Of a stretch of 64,000 nucleotides of DNA, positions 1 to 14,000 are shown in pieces. Every line of letters starts with the position of its first letter. Positions within the stretch are counted from its first letter, which is position 1. Source of the stretch: Parapristionchus giblindavisi (taxonomy: Eukaryota > Nematoda > Chromadorea > Rhabditida > Diplogasteridae); NCBI GenBank assembly GCA_943737045.1, contig CALSFV010000122.1, forward strand, positions 62,001-126,000, read 5' to 3'. Made by a program: the position numbers and the translations under genes. The notes under the pieces are model-generated. The model had not been told where the DNA came from, did not search any database, and was given only the letters and a program-made list of their open reading frames with translations.

Positions 1-938
1 GCTTAACGAGGTCGATATTGTGGAGAGTGACCGTATCATTCTTCCTTGGTCTCGGAGCCCTGAACATAGATATTCGTATTTAAATTATATTAATATAAAA
101 AAATGTATGATATGACTGAAGTGATAAACGAAATTGAATTGAATTTAAATAATAATAACCTGGGTCTTCGTTGAGCAGGAACTGAAGTGGTTCGTTGGCT
201 GAAAGAAAAAGAATAAATCTCTTTTTTATCATAAAAATGTAAGTATCCACACTTCATAAGTTCAATTGAATCTTCCTTGTTGTGTATTCGTCCACAACAG
301 TGGTAGAGAATGACGTTTATTAGATATAGACGACTAACAAGGATATAGCGGTAAGAAACTAGAGTAGGAATGAATAGGCTAGTCTAGGATGACAATAACA
401 TAGATGGGAATCGACTAGCGTTGATCTACCTCGCACGTTAGACTACAAAGAGTTTGGAGCGTACACAATATTCCTGATAACTAATTTGTTCATCAATCAT
501 TCAAATCATTGTCACGATTATGTAAATTCACGATGATGAATTTATGCAAAGAAAGAATCACCTCAAATGGTTATTGTTGATTCCAAAAGTATTTATACAT
601 AAAGCAGTAATATAGATCATGAAAGACATAATATAGTGGAACAGATCATCAATCAATTCAATTGATCCTTTTATGTTTCAGATTCTAATGCATCCATCAA
701 TGCCTAGGATCATCTAGGGTCACAATTATCGTTGGCAACTGATACCAAAACGGACAGAACGACACCACTACAACCCAATTGGGTTAACTATCGAGCGACA
801 CTCTGAAGATCACTTATTTGCGAAAAGAACTTGTTTATGCCTCAAAAATTACTGGAAAGAAACGTACTTTCTACTAGTAGTAGCCTCTGGTTGGATTCGA
901 CCTCTTCCAGTTGACTGACGAGATCGAGATGGTGGCAT
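1..938 (-). CDS. Basic N-terminus of an unidentified protein, cut by the left edge
   Basis: I do not recognise this protein. Three minus-strand exons join in frame: 938-868, 198-160 and 59-1 (continuing off the window). The start ATG at 938 directly follows a TTCATAG acceptor-like site, compatible with trans-splicing. The first donor is GTACGTTT, exon 2 is preceded by TTTCAG, and exon 3 by TTCAG. The visible 55 or so residues begin MPPSRSRQSTGRGR and are rich in Arg, Ser, Thr and Pro, then turn more ordered around NDTVTLHNIDLVK. It looks like a disordered basic tail ahead of a domain that lies outside the window. The gene is divergent from the RING-like gene at 1557. Intron 1 (867-199) holds no obvious feature. 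The model rests on splice motifs and frame only and could be wrong in its exon choice. Confidence 0.45.
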
Positions 939-1556
939 CTATGAATTTGTGTATTCAATTTAAAGAACAGAAGCAGTCGATATGATCGAGTGAAAGATAG
1001 TGGACAAAAGGCGTGATTTGTTTACAAGATTGTAAACAATAATGAACGAATCATTAAACATCTGTTTCTTTCGCTTGGCGTATATACTAACCATACACAA
1101 TTAAATGGGGAATGCCCCGAAATATAATTATAAGATCCGAAATGAGGTAAATGCTGCACGAGTTGTTGTTTTGCTTTTGCGGCACGGGTATTTATTGTGT
1201 AGAAGAATGGAGATATTTCCGAATACGGTAGGATTATTTTACTATTACACGCAATTATGCTTAAGCGTGTGGCTTTGAATAGACTCAACGCCTTTCAATT
1301 TTGACATTTATTTATGTTTGGTTCTGACGAATTCTTACAATATTGAAATTTTATCCTGAAAAATCACGGAGAATTAAGATATTTGTGGTGTGAACTGTAT
1401 ACTGTAGGTTTCTTTTAACAATTCTAATATTGTGTGAAGTGTCTTTTCCCAAGCACTTTTTCAGCGGCTTGTTTGAACATGTCATTTTATTTTATTTATT
1501 TATTTCTCGTATTTAATTATGCGTACATTCTAAAATTATCAAATAGCTATTTAGGT
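939..1556. other. Divergent intergenic region, no gene seen
   Basis: This 618 bp stretch separates the two divergent starts at 938 (minus) and 1557 (plus) and presumably holds both promoters. I see no conserved element, RNA gene or credible coding sequence in it. A TATTTAG acceptor-like motif at about 1548-1554 lies three bases before the plus-strand ATG and could be a spliced-leader acceptor. Confidence 0.5.
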
Positions 1557-3547
1557 ATGCCAAGAGCAGCCAGAGGTAACGGTATGAGTAATACACGTGC
1601 AACGAGGTCTACAACAGCGAATGGTCGAGTTTCAAGGGCGAATAGGGCTACTGCTGCAGCAGAGCCTACACCTGCAAGTAGGACTAGAACTAGAACAACA
1701 ACTTCTCAGCCGACAACTCGAGGAAGAAGAGGAAGAGCAACAGATGGTGATAGAGGACGCGGAAGAGGAACAGGAGCAACAACTTCAACTCGTGCTGCAC
1801 CTACAACGTTAGTTAATTGATACATTTAATTCATGCTCTTACTTATCGATTGAATGATTCAACATTATGCAATCGTTTTATGGCGTCTCCACTTGATCAA
1901 TTGGTGTAGGCGATCAAAACTATTTTGTATTTTCTACAATCTATTATTTGTAGTAGTAATGATCTCTATTTTAGTTCATCGACTCGACGAGCTCGATCAG
2001 CTACGAGGTATGTTTTTGTTCTTGTTTGAATTGCCCTCTCAATTTTATTGTTGTAATTTTATTATGATTATAATTTTATTATGATTATTAATTGCAGACC
2101 AGCTAACACTTCTGTCGTCGTACTGTCGGAGTAAGTATATTTTTGTTAATTATTCCATATTTGTTCGCTGCTCGGTAGTGCATTTCCTTTTTATACAAAT
2201 TGTATCATTGCAGTAGCGATTCGGATGATGAAGATTTCGAGATCGAAGATGATCCTATGGATGAGTTAGATGACTTACTCGATCTTGTTGAAGGTGATTC
2301 TGATAATGGAGAAGATGTTGATGACGTTGATGAAGATGATGAAGATGATAGTGATGATGAAGAAGAAGGAAGAGGACGTCACAATGATAGTATGGGGTAT
2401 GTTCATCTACATTCTGTCAATCAATCAATCAATCAATCAATATTATTACAGTGACTTCATAGTAAACGATGGTGTTCATATTGATCTAGCTGCTGCATTG
2501 GGTCCACATGCTGCATTTCTTCGTCATCCACGATTGATTGGAAATCGTAATTTGCTGATTGATTTATTCGGCGATGAAGAAGATGAATTAGATGAAGAAG
2601 ATGGTGAGGGTGAATATACACTCAATGATACTAATGCACAAATACTTGAGTGAGTTACTTATTTCCCTTCTGAGACATTATTGATTGATTTTCTAGATTC
2701 GATCTTCAAGAACAACGCGAGAACGAAGCGGCTACTGTAAGTTGTTTTATGGTCATAGGTCGAATAGCTAGGCTAAAGATCTGCAAATGCGGTCTGGTTT
2801 TCACAAAAAAAGCCAAAATGCATTCATGCTTCGTAGTTTGCAACGTACTATTTAGCTATGTTTATGATCAATTCTTCACTGTTTTAATTTGATTTATTGA
2901 GCAAAGGCGAGCTCTTATTGAGTTAGACTTGAACATGAACAGAAGTAGTTCTTGATAATAACTCTTATTCTGGTGCAACTACGTTGTGGCATAGTAAATT
3001 ATATGGAACCATTTCCTTGAATGTGTCCTAAAATGTAACACTCATTACGTATATCAGTATAATATGTGTTATTTTTTCAGAGACGTGAGGAACGCACACG
3101 TGTGAAAGAGGATGAAGATGAGAGGAAAGATGGTGTGTTCATTGTCCATTGTGATATGGTGTACTTTACTCATTGACTAATCTATCAATCGATTATAGAG
3201 AATGCCATACGCACGGATATGTTTGGTGATTGTCCAATGTGTGCAGTGGAGACTGTTGTCAATCCTGTCGGATGTATATATTGTAATCAATTCATAGGAT
3301 GTAAGAAGTGAGTCTACCAATCAATATCATCTCAATCAATCAATAATTTCTTTCAGATGTGCCAATCGATGGTATCGTTCGGCTCGGGTTCGCGGGGATG
3401 CAGGTGCCAAGGTAGGACTTCTATTGAGTACATTGTGTCTGTTAATCAATAATGTTTTAATTGCAGCCATCGTGCCCTATGTGTCGTGAGGAATGGGTAG
3501 GACAACCTATAGTTGGAGATATGCTCGATCTGATTAAGACCGAATGA
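1557..3547 (+). CDS. Acidic protein with C-terminal C4C4 RING-like zinc finger
   Basis: Ten exons join into 344 codons: 1557-1807, 1975-2007, 2098-2130, 2214-2396, 2452-2649, 2697-2736, 3081-3132, 3199-3307, 3357-3411, 3467-3547. Residues 1 to about 100 are Arg/Thr/Ala-rich and disordered (MPRAARGNGMSNTRATRS). Residues of exons 4 and 5 include long Asp/Glu runs with a short ordered segment around HIDLAAALGPHAAFLRHPRL. The C-terminus has eight cysteines spaced C275-x2-C-x10-C289-x2-C-x5-C298-x2-C-x19-C321-x2-C324. This resembles the C4C4 RING of CNOT4 more than a C3HC4 RING, so ubiquitin-ligase activity is possible but inferred. I do not recognise an orthologue. ATG 1557 was chosen because it follows a TATTTAG acceptor-like site; the longer upstream reading frame is AT-rich and hydrophobic and unlikely to be coding. 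Intron 6 carries a degenerate MITE. Confidence 0.8.
2753..2856 (+). mobile_element. Degenerate CATAGGTCG MITE in intron 6 of the RING-like gene
   Basis: It begins CATAGGTCGAATAGCTAGG, matching the terminal sequence of two other copies at 31319 and 41479, and ends near TTTAGCTATG after a GTAGTTTGCAACGTACT segment that corresponds to the 3' part of those copies. The 8 bases before (TTTATGGT) and after (TTTATGAT) match at 7 of 8, consistent with an old 8-bp target duplication. The right-hand boundary is approximate. Confidence 0.6.
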
Positions 3548-5088
3548 TTACTGTATATATTCATTCCTGATATCGATTTATTCGCTAGTATAGAGCTTGT
3601 CTTTATAGCTAACCATTCCTCAAAATCTCCCCCAATTCACCTATGCTCTATTTGTAATTATATCCCCCATAACTCGATATCTACACTTGTATTGTCTTTC
3701 TGTAACATACTAATCCTCGTATGAGTGGTATTATTTGTACTCGTATCATAATACATATTTATTAGATAAATATGATCAGGAGTTATCTAGTGTGATTGCG
3801 GTAGAACTGAGCATGCCGATCAGAGGTGTGCGGGAAATTTTTTCGGGAAAAAATTTTTCCCGGTTTCAAAAGTCGGGAAATTTCGGGATAATCGGATTTT
3901 CGCTTTTCGTTCATACTTTTTCTATTCAAAACAATTATTTTTTTCATAATTAAAAGATAAGTTTTTGATCTTATCATATTTATCACAAAATCCGCACGTA
4001 AACTGTTTTTGACTATCAGTGTGGTAATTGTTCTTCGAAAGGCCCTCAAGAGGTCTACACTACAAGGAAGTATAGGTCGAAAACTTCATTTCTAAATTCC
4101 GTTAGAATCATCTTTTCATTTTGCTTTCTCTAAATATGAGAAATTTTTTTCTTCAAAACTACTCATTTACAATCATTTTTCCTTCAAAAAATCATTTTTT
4201 TAATAAAAAGAATTTTTTTATCGGGAAATGTTTCCCCGAAAAAGTCCGGGAAATTTTTCACTCCTGAGGCGGATTACGCGGTGAACTTTATAAACATTTT
4301 CGCGATACAGCCTATCTAGCTGATCACCTATTGCATATGGATCCTATCAGTAGTTAGTTGTACGATTGAAGAACAAGAACTTTATGAAATCAAAGATAAA
4401 GTTGTAAGAATTGGATCAAAGATCATCATGATACTAGTGCTGTTATTAAAGGAATCTTCATGATGAAATGAGCAACTTCAGTAAAGATTTATGTAAATGT
4501 ACAAATTTGAATATTGGAAGTAACCACCATTTATAGGCTGTAAGAAAGTTTTCTACAAACGATATACAATAGTTGTGAAGAAAACCTAGATACAGTATAC
4601 AAGTCAGATCAATCAATAAAGATAAATCACTACGATTCAAAGCCTTCTTTTGAATGTGTACACTTTAGTTTAAAACAACATGCAAGACAGAAACATGCGA
4701 GATACGGTACATGAGAGAGGGATTACTGTAGATTGTAGAGTACGGAAGATAATCAATAATACGTACGAATGAAAAGAACAAGAAGATACACGACTTTTAC
4801 ATATAATATGCGCAGGTACGGGGGTTCAAGACATTTTGTCCACGAATTTGGGCCTCAAGAATACAGAAAAAAAAGTGGATAAAAAGGAATGAAATGATGA
4901 AGAGATACAACTTAAGAGCTTATTATTAATATTATGACTTTAGCACATAACATAATGAATACATTGGAGCAATCAATAATATACGAACAAATAATGAAGT
5001 TTAAAACGCAATGAATGGTACGAAATTAATAGCAAGGAAATGATTAAATCAATAAATCAATGGAACAATTATAATCAATCGATATGAT
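3548..5088. other. Convergent intergenic region
   Basis: This region lies between the 3' ends of the RING-like gene and RSF1 and contains both 3' UTRs. It holds one hAT-type MITE (3821-4266). The rest is AT-rich sequence without a credible exon on either strand. Confidence 0.6.
3821..4266. mobile_element. Non-autonomous hAT-like element (446 bp)
   Basis: The left end reads CAGAGGTGTGCGGGAAATT and the right end is its imperfect inverse, closing with TTTCACTCCTG. CAG(G/A)GGTG-type ends are characteristic of hAT transposons. Flanking octamers ATGCCGAT (3813-3820) and AGGCGGAT (4267-4274) match at 6 of 8, as expected for an old 8-bp target duplication. There is no transposase; the interior is AT-rich. 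Confidence 0.75.
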
Positions 5089-8000
5089 CTACAGGGTCTG
5101 ATAGTCTCCCATTGCACTCGATAATGCTCCACTTAACCCACTATCAGTATTGGTTACGGTAGATGTAGATGAAGGGGGCGGAGTCATAGATGATGGGGCT
5201 GTAGCATAGGGATTAGGCATATGCATTGATGAAGGAGGAAGAGGAGGTCGATGTTGAGACCATGATGGAGAAGGAATGAGAGGATGAGGTGGAGGAGGGC
5301 CATAGTATCCAGGTGGAGGAGGAGGATAGTAATCTAAAGATCAAAGATCAATCAATCAATCATTGTTTTATCGAATATATAAATCATCTCAGTTAACATC
5401 AATTGAATACATACTCCGGCCTTTCATTATGCGGAAATACCCTATTAGATTGACAAATACCACATCTATTTCAAACAGAGCGGTTTACACTTTTGTAAAA
5501 TAAATTAAATAAAAATAAAATAATAAACTGACTATGAGGTGGTGGTGGTCCAGATGGAGGATAGTGTGAAGCGTATGGATTGGATATTACTCCAGAAGGA
5601 ACTCCCATAGAAGGAGGAGGACCACCACGAGAGGAAGAAGGAAGAGATGATGGACCACCCATGGAGGCATATGGATTAACTATTGATGTTGATGACGAAG
5701 AACTGAAATCAATATAGTTATAGATTATAGAAGATTATGGATCTTTGGTTAAAGATGAAGATAATGCAGCGTTTATACCAAACATGATATAGAAAAAAAG
5801 ATTAAAATATATTATAATTTATGAATAATAACGTAAAGTTGTCGGAAAGCCTTTATGTACTAATTCTCTTTCAATAATCATCAAATATAAAATGTACCTG
5901 GACGCAACTGATCGTGATACAGCAGAAGATGCATTGGATGATTCGATTCGTTCAGTAGATACAGTAGCTGAAGATGATATTGGAGTAGTCACTGAGGGAG
6001 TAGTTGTGGAAGGTGGAGGGACACTCTGAATCAATAATCATTCATTATTTACTAGTTATGAGTCGTCAGTACTACAAGGTAAAGTTTGATCAAAGAATGA
6101 ACATGTTCCGAAACAGAAAATCACCAGGTCCAACTTTCAAACGACTACCCAGAGATGCACTAATATACAAAAGAATATGATCAGCTAGACTTATCCTAAA
6201 TAAACGTACAGAAAATAAATATGTAATAATAATAATAATAATAATAAAGGAAATGAATAATGCACCTTATTGACATCATTACTACTCTTATCATTAGATC
6301 TCAATATCTTCTTCTCAATAGATGGTGGTGGTTGTTTGGGTATAGGTGGTGCTCTTTCTCTCTTTGGTGCAGGCTGATCATTCTTTAAAGTGGGCGGAGT
6401 CACTGTTTCTTTCCTCTTCACTCCTCCTCCACTTCCTCTTCCTATTGATGGACTCTTTGAATCCTTCTTCTTCTTATCTTTCTCTTTTACACGAGCTTCA
6501 CGCTCCTCTGAAATATAAATATTTATGCACATTTTTAGATTTTTAACGGCGACGAAAGACTTTTTTTATAGATGTTAAATTTCTATACTTAGAATCAGAA
6601 TTCCAAGATCTTTCATATTATATCGACTTGGTGTTTTTCGTTTCCGGATACCTTTAAGATAAAAAAATGGTTTAAAAAAATTGTTACACGAGGCTTTACA
6701 ATAATTCTAAAACGCATAGTCACAGATCCAAATACGATAAACAGTTAGAAACAACTGGCTATTATTGTCCCCTATATGTATATCATTGTCAATCAGAATG
6801 TACCAAAACCCTAAGAATATCCCATATAGTTTAATCTTACCATAATCCTCATCTTCATCTTCAACTTCTTCATCATCATTATCCTCTTCTTCTTCCTTCT
6901 CTTCATCTCCACTCTTTTCCTCATCCTCTTCATCTTCAGCTACCTCATCCTGAATCAACAAAAGACCAAAGATCAAAGATCAAAGATCATTTCACTCATT
7001 CTCACCTCTTCTTCATCTTCATCTTCTTGTTCTTCCTCATTCTCACTTTCATCGGGCTTGAATTCGTCCTCTTCATCATCACTGAAAATGACAAAAGCTA
7101 CAGTATTCCTCAATTCGAATGATCGACAACTGACTTTTTCTTCTTCTTTCCCATTCCCTTCTTTGAGAGGGGATGACGAGCAGTGGAGGGACGATTGACT
7201 ACATCTCCATCCTGAATACACAAATAATCAATTGATATACAAATACTAAATAAACTATATATTGAATGAGCCCATGAGTATTTTCTGATTTGTCTATATT
7301 GATATCATTAAGACTAATATGAACTTGATAATCACTATTAGTGTAAACATGAATGTGGCAGGTAGAATCAATTCTAATCCACATTACCTTATCTCCATTC
7401 TCTTCAGTCTTCTCTTCATTATCTTCCTCTTCCTTCTCCTTCTCCTCCTCCTCTTCTTCTTCTTCTTCATCTTCTTCTTCATCACTAATGACTACTTTCT
7501 TCTTCTCAGCTTTCACAACTGCACGACGGAGGGGACTGCAATCATTCAAAATTTATCGATAATCTCTTTTGCTACCCAATTGCTTCAAGAGAAGAATAAC
7601 ATCACTATTGTAGTAGATACAGTGCACTAATCAATAATCTCATGAATAGAATTAATCAATAAATGAATACATACCGTCCAGTAGCAGTCTGTTTCACTTC
7701 CATCTCTTCTTCCTCTTCTTCTTCTTCACTCGAATCATCACGAGCTGCCCATCTATATATTATACCATATAAATACTTCAGTTCAGTACTGTCTACCGTC
7801 ATAATCAATTTATTAGATAGGAATAGACAGTGCGAAACAAGTATTCAACAAGAATCTCCCTCGTTTCATCGACTACGAGTCCAATTCACAGTACATATAT
7901 CACGCTATCTGAGAAAATCGACATATGTGTGGTATTGACGAAAAATGAATTTTCCGGTTTTATGTATGATAATTACAGGCTCCATGAGTGAAGTACATTG

Positions 8001-11000
8001 GTACTTGGAAATATCTTCCAATTGAAAATTCGCATCAGGGGGTGCGTTTGGTGTAGTTTGGCGCTGTTTCCTAATAAGTTTATTTCGAATCCAATCGATT
8101 CGGGAGTGGGCGTAATCGACTCCTTGGCCAATTCTAAGAAACTATTTCCGAGGAGAGTTTTTCGAGCAAAGGTCAACGAACGTTGGAATTGGAAAAAAAA
8201 TTACATTAAATTAATTCTCACTATTTTCCCATGGCGAACTACAATTTTTTATTTGCTTAATAGCTTCTACATGTCATTACACATCTTCAATTTAAAAAGT
8301 ATAATTTTTAAAAAATTACAAGTTTGTGAACGAATCAATTTTGTTCGCTGTATTCAATTGTGGTGAGGATTGGCGAGGTTTCCTAAAAAGTTTATTTCGA
8401 AACCAATCGATTCAGGAGTAGGCGCATTCGAATCCTTGTCTAATTCTAAGAAACTATTACTAAGGAGAGTTGTTCGATCAACGGTCAACGAACGCTGATA
8501 TTGGGAATTTTCGAAAAAAATATTTACATTAAATTAATTCTCACTATTTTCCATAATTCTCTCTATGTTGAAGCGATTGAGCAAATAAAAAGTTTACAGT
8601 CGCCATGGAAAATGGTGAGAATTAATTTAATGTAAATATTTTTCGAAAATTCCCAATATCAACCTTCGTTGACCGTTGATCGAAAAACTCTCCTTAGCAA
8701 TAGTTTCTTAGAATTAGACAACGATTCGAATGCGCCTACTCCCGAATCGATTGGTATCGAAATAAACTTTTTAGGAAACCTCGCCAATCCTCACCACAAT
8801 TGAATACAGCGAACATAATTGATTCGTTCACAAACTTGTAATTTTTTAAAAATTATACTTTTTAAATTGAAGATGTGTAATGACATGTAGAAGCTATTAA
8901 GCAAATAAAAAATTGTAGTTCGCCATGGGAAAATAGTGAGAATTAATTTAATGTAATTTTTTTTCCAATTCCAACGTTCGTTGACCTTTGCTCGAAAAAC
9001 TCTCCTCGGAAATAGTTTCTTAGAATTGGCCAAGGAGTCGATTACGCCCACTCCCGAATCGATTGGATTCGAAATAAACTTATTAGGAAACAGCGCCAAA
9101 CTACACCAAACGCACCCCCTGATGCGAATTTTCAATTGGAAGATATTTCCAAGTACCAATGTACTTCACTCATGGAGCCTGTAATTATCATACATAAAAC
9201 CGGAAAATTCATTTTTCGTCAATACCAAGAAAAAAATCGGTTGTTGAATTCTCTCAGATAGTGTGTTATATAATCTAACCCATTGTAAATAGTTTCTGAT
9301 TATCTCACAAGGAGTATCTTATGTCTTAAGGTGGCGAAAACTGACGATTTATAGCTTATGTGAAAGCCCTTTCTCTGTAGAATAAGAATGTATGTTTAAA
9401 AAATTCGGAAGAGCTCTGTACATGGATATAAAAAAATCCAAAGTTTGAGCAATTTCTGCCTTTAAATTCCTGTGTAATGGCCGTTCAATTGCCGTACAAT
9501 GATGGGCTACTTCTCCGCGCTCTCTCTCCGAGCTAGTAGTGGCGCAGTGGTAAAGATGTCGCGTACAATTTTTGCGCTGCTGGTTCGATCCCCACTGATG
9601 CGACTTGTTTTGCACGATTTTTACACTTGTCTTTTTACGTTCTTTTTTTTTATTTCCCAATGTGCTTACTAATATATATGATTCCAATCTGTCTGAAAGT
9701 TTGTCAGTGTTGATTGAACGATTCAACGTATTTCAAAAAACTATATGAAAGAAATGTAATAAATGTATTTTCTGTTATTTAATAATTTACGGATGAGAGA
9801 TGACAATAAGATCGTAAGACATCATAGGAATAAGATATTTTCAACACTGTACAAAATTTTTTTCCGTGTTATGTATGATTTTAAAAAAAGCACTTAAGAA
9901 TGTGTAAAAATTGTGCAAAACAAGTCTCATCAGTGGGGATCGAACCCGCAGTGCAAAAATTGAAAGCGACATCTTTACCACTGCGCCACTACTAGCTCGG
10001 AGAGAGAGCGCGGAGAAGTAGCCCATCATTGTACGGCAATTGAACGGCCATTACACAGGAATTTAAAGGCAGAAATTGCTCAAACTTTGGATTTTTTTAT
10101 ATCCATGTACAGAGCTCTTCCGAATTTTTTAAACATACATTCTTATTCTACAGAGAGAGGGCTTTCACATAAGCTATAAATCATCAGTTTTCGCCACCTT
10201 AAGACATAAGAGACTCCTTGTCAAACCATAGGTAAGCACGCTGGGGGGGAAGGGTTTGCGCAAACCGTGATAAAAGGTAGGCAAGGCCGTGCGCATAGCT
10301 ATTAGAAATTTTTTATTGCAAATTCGACAGGAAATTTTCTAATTTTGGCGAGGCAAGGCTATGCGCAAAAATATTTCGCGAGAACGAATAAGATGCGGGA
10401 ATTAAAATGTGCACGTACGGCTGCGAGTTTTTTTTAAAGTTTGAGATTGAGAGGGTGAAAAGTGAAAGAAAAATACATTCCGGATTTACTTCATTTTTAA
10501 AACACAGAAATTGGCAATCGGAGTCGGAATTTGAATTCCCGCACCTTACTTCGAATTAAATTTCGAGTTTCCACTCTTTTTCAAAGAGCCTTTAATTAAA
10601 ACATTCTATGATTGATAGATATAACAAACCTTCCTCTAGGAGGTGCAGCCTTTCTCTTCTTACTCTTCTTCTTCCATGAACAATCAGAATCCGAATTCTC
10701 GCTTTCTGTTCCATCATCCGAATCCCTCAAAGAAACATTCATATTTATCTATTGTTTAAAAAAATCGATTGGAATATGATTTGATTTGGAATCATTTGGG
10801 ATACATTTAGACTACTTGAGACTTATAATAATTCACCAGTTCAAATATCATGAAACATCTACATTACTGGTTCATATCGAATTAATCAACGAAGAAATGA
10901 ATACTTTGATCAGAATTAAATAGATAAATATATATCTCACCATTTTCTCTTTCCCTTTCTCTTCTTCTTCTCATCTTTTCTTCCTCCTTTCTTCTTCTTC

Positions 11001-14000
11001 TTTCCGCCCCAATCATCATCCGATGATTCTCCATCATTGATGAATTCCTCATCCGATAGAGCCAATCGACGACCTCCTCTGATAATAAGTTAATTAAAAA
11101 ATGTAGTAAATAAAATATACACTCATTTGATTTAAATGGAAATAAGATGCCATCTACTACACTTCATGCAAAACTATATCTTTTCACTTTCTACACGATA
11201 TACAATTCTTTAATATTGTATAGATATACAAAAGTCATCATTGCCATATACTATTATGATTAATGAGACATAATTTAATCCAAATAATATTCCCAAGTCT
11301 CTAACCTCCTCCTCGCTCGTTCTTCATCAGAAGGTACATAATCACTACCCGATCCCGCTATCTCTGCCTCTTCTTCCTCTCCTGATCTACAATCAATAAT
11401 ATGATCAATATCGATCTATCATTTCGACTGCAATGATCTATCCTATGTTGCATTATCCACGATATAACTACCAGGTACTACTCTTTCTTGATTTATAACA
11501 ACGAATGACGAAACACAAAAGTACCTAGTCAGAGTGCGAACTTCAGAATATTTAAATTAAATTTTAATTTAACAAAATGAAACTAACTGATTGACATCAT
11601 ATTCACTTTGTTCACTCTCACTCTCCTCATCACTTTCGAGATCATTCAACTTTCTCTTCTTCTTCTTCAAATGAATTGATGAAAGGGCAGGACGAGCTGT
11701 TACTCTGAAACCAACCAATAAATAAATAAATCTAATAAATAAATATCATAATAAATGAATAACAGATTAATCATTCATCCTTCGGGTGTATTCACTAAAG
11801 TTCTTTATCCAATGAGTAGGACAATCGTCAATTATCCAATAGTGAACCAGTCACATTCCCGTCTCAGATCATTCATATCCAAAGTGAATCTGGTCTCATC
11901 TTCAGTAATGAATATTTACGTAGAACTAACCAAACAAATACCAATAAATACCTATGAAAGGATCTCTCTAACAGAGATATAAAAAAGAAGATAAAACATA
12001 GACAAAAGCCCGCCGCATTCCCGTTTTAGATTATTATTATTATCCCATTTAGAGATTACGTTAATTCCAGTACAGAAGTGCTACGTAGACCAAAACAAAT
12101 TGATATCAATATAATCCAATGCAAGGATATATCATTGCCCACACAATATAACATCAAAATATTACCGTACCTCTTCTCTCCTCCCTCTCCTTCTCCCTCT
12201 CCTTCTTCTCCCTCTCCCTCTTCATCACCATCAATAGAACCTCTTCTTTTCTCTTCAGCTTCAATAATATTCCTCATATCTTTTCCTCTTCCTGCTCCTC
12301 CTTCAGGTCTACCATCTCCTTCACTTCTCTTCACACGAGGTTCACCTTCTTCCACTTCCATTGCCTCCTACAATATCAATCAATAAGTATAGATTTAAGT
12401 CATTGTTTCAGAAAAATGTTTAACAATGACAAGTAATGTAAGATTTTAATGTCAAACGTGGCTTTAACAATTCCGAAGGAATAATATATTCATGATAATG
12501 ATAAACTATAGTCGATGGCCAATATTCATCATAGTTCACCTGACACTTTCATGTTTAAGATAATAATCAAAATGAATAAAGGAAGATAAAAAGCAATACC
12601 AAATAGTCATAATATGGGAATAAGAATATACCTTAATAAGTTCATCATATTGACTAAAGTTATAGTCAACTAATGTAGTTCTTCTCCTTGATCTACCTTC
12701 AGCAATCGTAACGAGTGGTTGTCTCTCACGATAGTATCGATCGGGATTCAGACGTCTACAATCAATATATTGATTAAATGAAGTACTGTATTTATTAAAC
12801 GGTACAATTTTCAGTTTTGAATGCAGCTATAAAATCGACTTCAAAAATTCCAAATCTTCAAACCCGATACATTCCAGTTTTAGATCACTTACACTTTTTT
12901 GGAACCAAAGGTCGAATTGGTATAATAAGGTCTTAAATAGAAGGCTCAATTTATTTTAAAAACACACATCTAGTACTTCGTTCCTAATCGTTTCAATATA
13001 TTACATTGGATTGTAATAATCACGATGCAAATAAAACCATCCTACACATTCTAGTGCCATTTCATTCATATCTCATCTCAATTTGCTTTCAATGCTGTTA
13101 TCTATATTAATAGCTAGAAACAGCTAGGTTCGAAATACATACTAGTACCATTCACTACTATTTATCCCTAATAATAAGAACAGACTTATAGACTCATCAC
13201 AGACTATATCAATTGCATCTCTAATATGAATAGACTGAAACTCATACTTGACTGCTTTTCTCTTACACTTCCTTTGTCCATCATCCTCATCTGACGATGA
13301 TGATGTTCCTGCTCTAGTTGATGTTACCTACAAGGAAATAGTCACAATATCCATCATATCGAATGAACATGATAACACATTTGTAGTGTCTACAGAGATA
13401 TCTCTGCACTTACATCACTTGTTTTTTCCCACTTGTTGAAACATCTTTATGATATGAGAGGAATCGCGAGAGAATCGACCGTTTCAGAGGGTCCGCGGAC
13501 ATAGAAAATTCGACCCCCTGAAAAATTCAGATTAAGTACTTTGAACGATGCTCTATCGAACTGCGTTGGCCGAATTTGCATATCTGCTCTCATTTTCGAG
13601 TTACGGTAGGTCAAAGTTGGCAGGTACGGTATTTTTGGCTCGAGTGTGCGTCAGAAAAATGATCATAACTCCGTTCAAAATAATGATAGACACTTTTTCA
13701 AAAAAAGGATCGAGAGAGGAGAATTTGTGCAACATTTCCCAGTTGATGACCTCATTTGTCGACCATGCGCCGGTGCGGGGCGGTCGGTTTTATGAAAAAG
13801 TGACGTAACTTTCCTAATCGGAAAAAGTGAACTTTGCTTCTATGCGCGTTTTGTTGCATCCATATGTGTCTAAAAATGACCCAAGTTTCAGAGGATTTGA
13901 GAAATGCAAAAAAAAAAAGCGTTGATTTTAGTGACGCGACCTCGGACCTGACATTGGAAAGAACGGCTTATTCCTTTATCAAGAGACAGCAAAGGTGCTT

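Noticed and set aside
7998..9159. Two 122-codon open frames of almost identical sequence on opposite strands
   Set aside because: They are mirror images created by palindrome P1. No start context, splice partners or recognisable domain.
9537..9600. A possible functional tRNA gene in palindrome P2
   Set aside because: A and B boxes are good but acceptor and anticodon stems do not pair convincingly, and the sequence is duplicated in mirror form. Treated as tRNA-derived.
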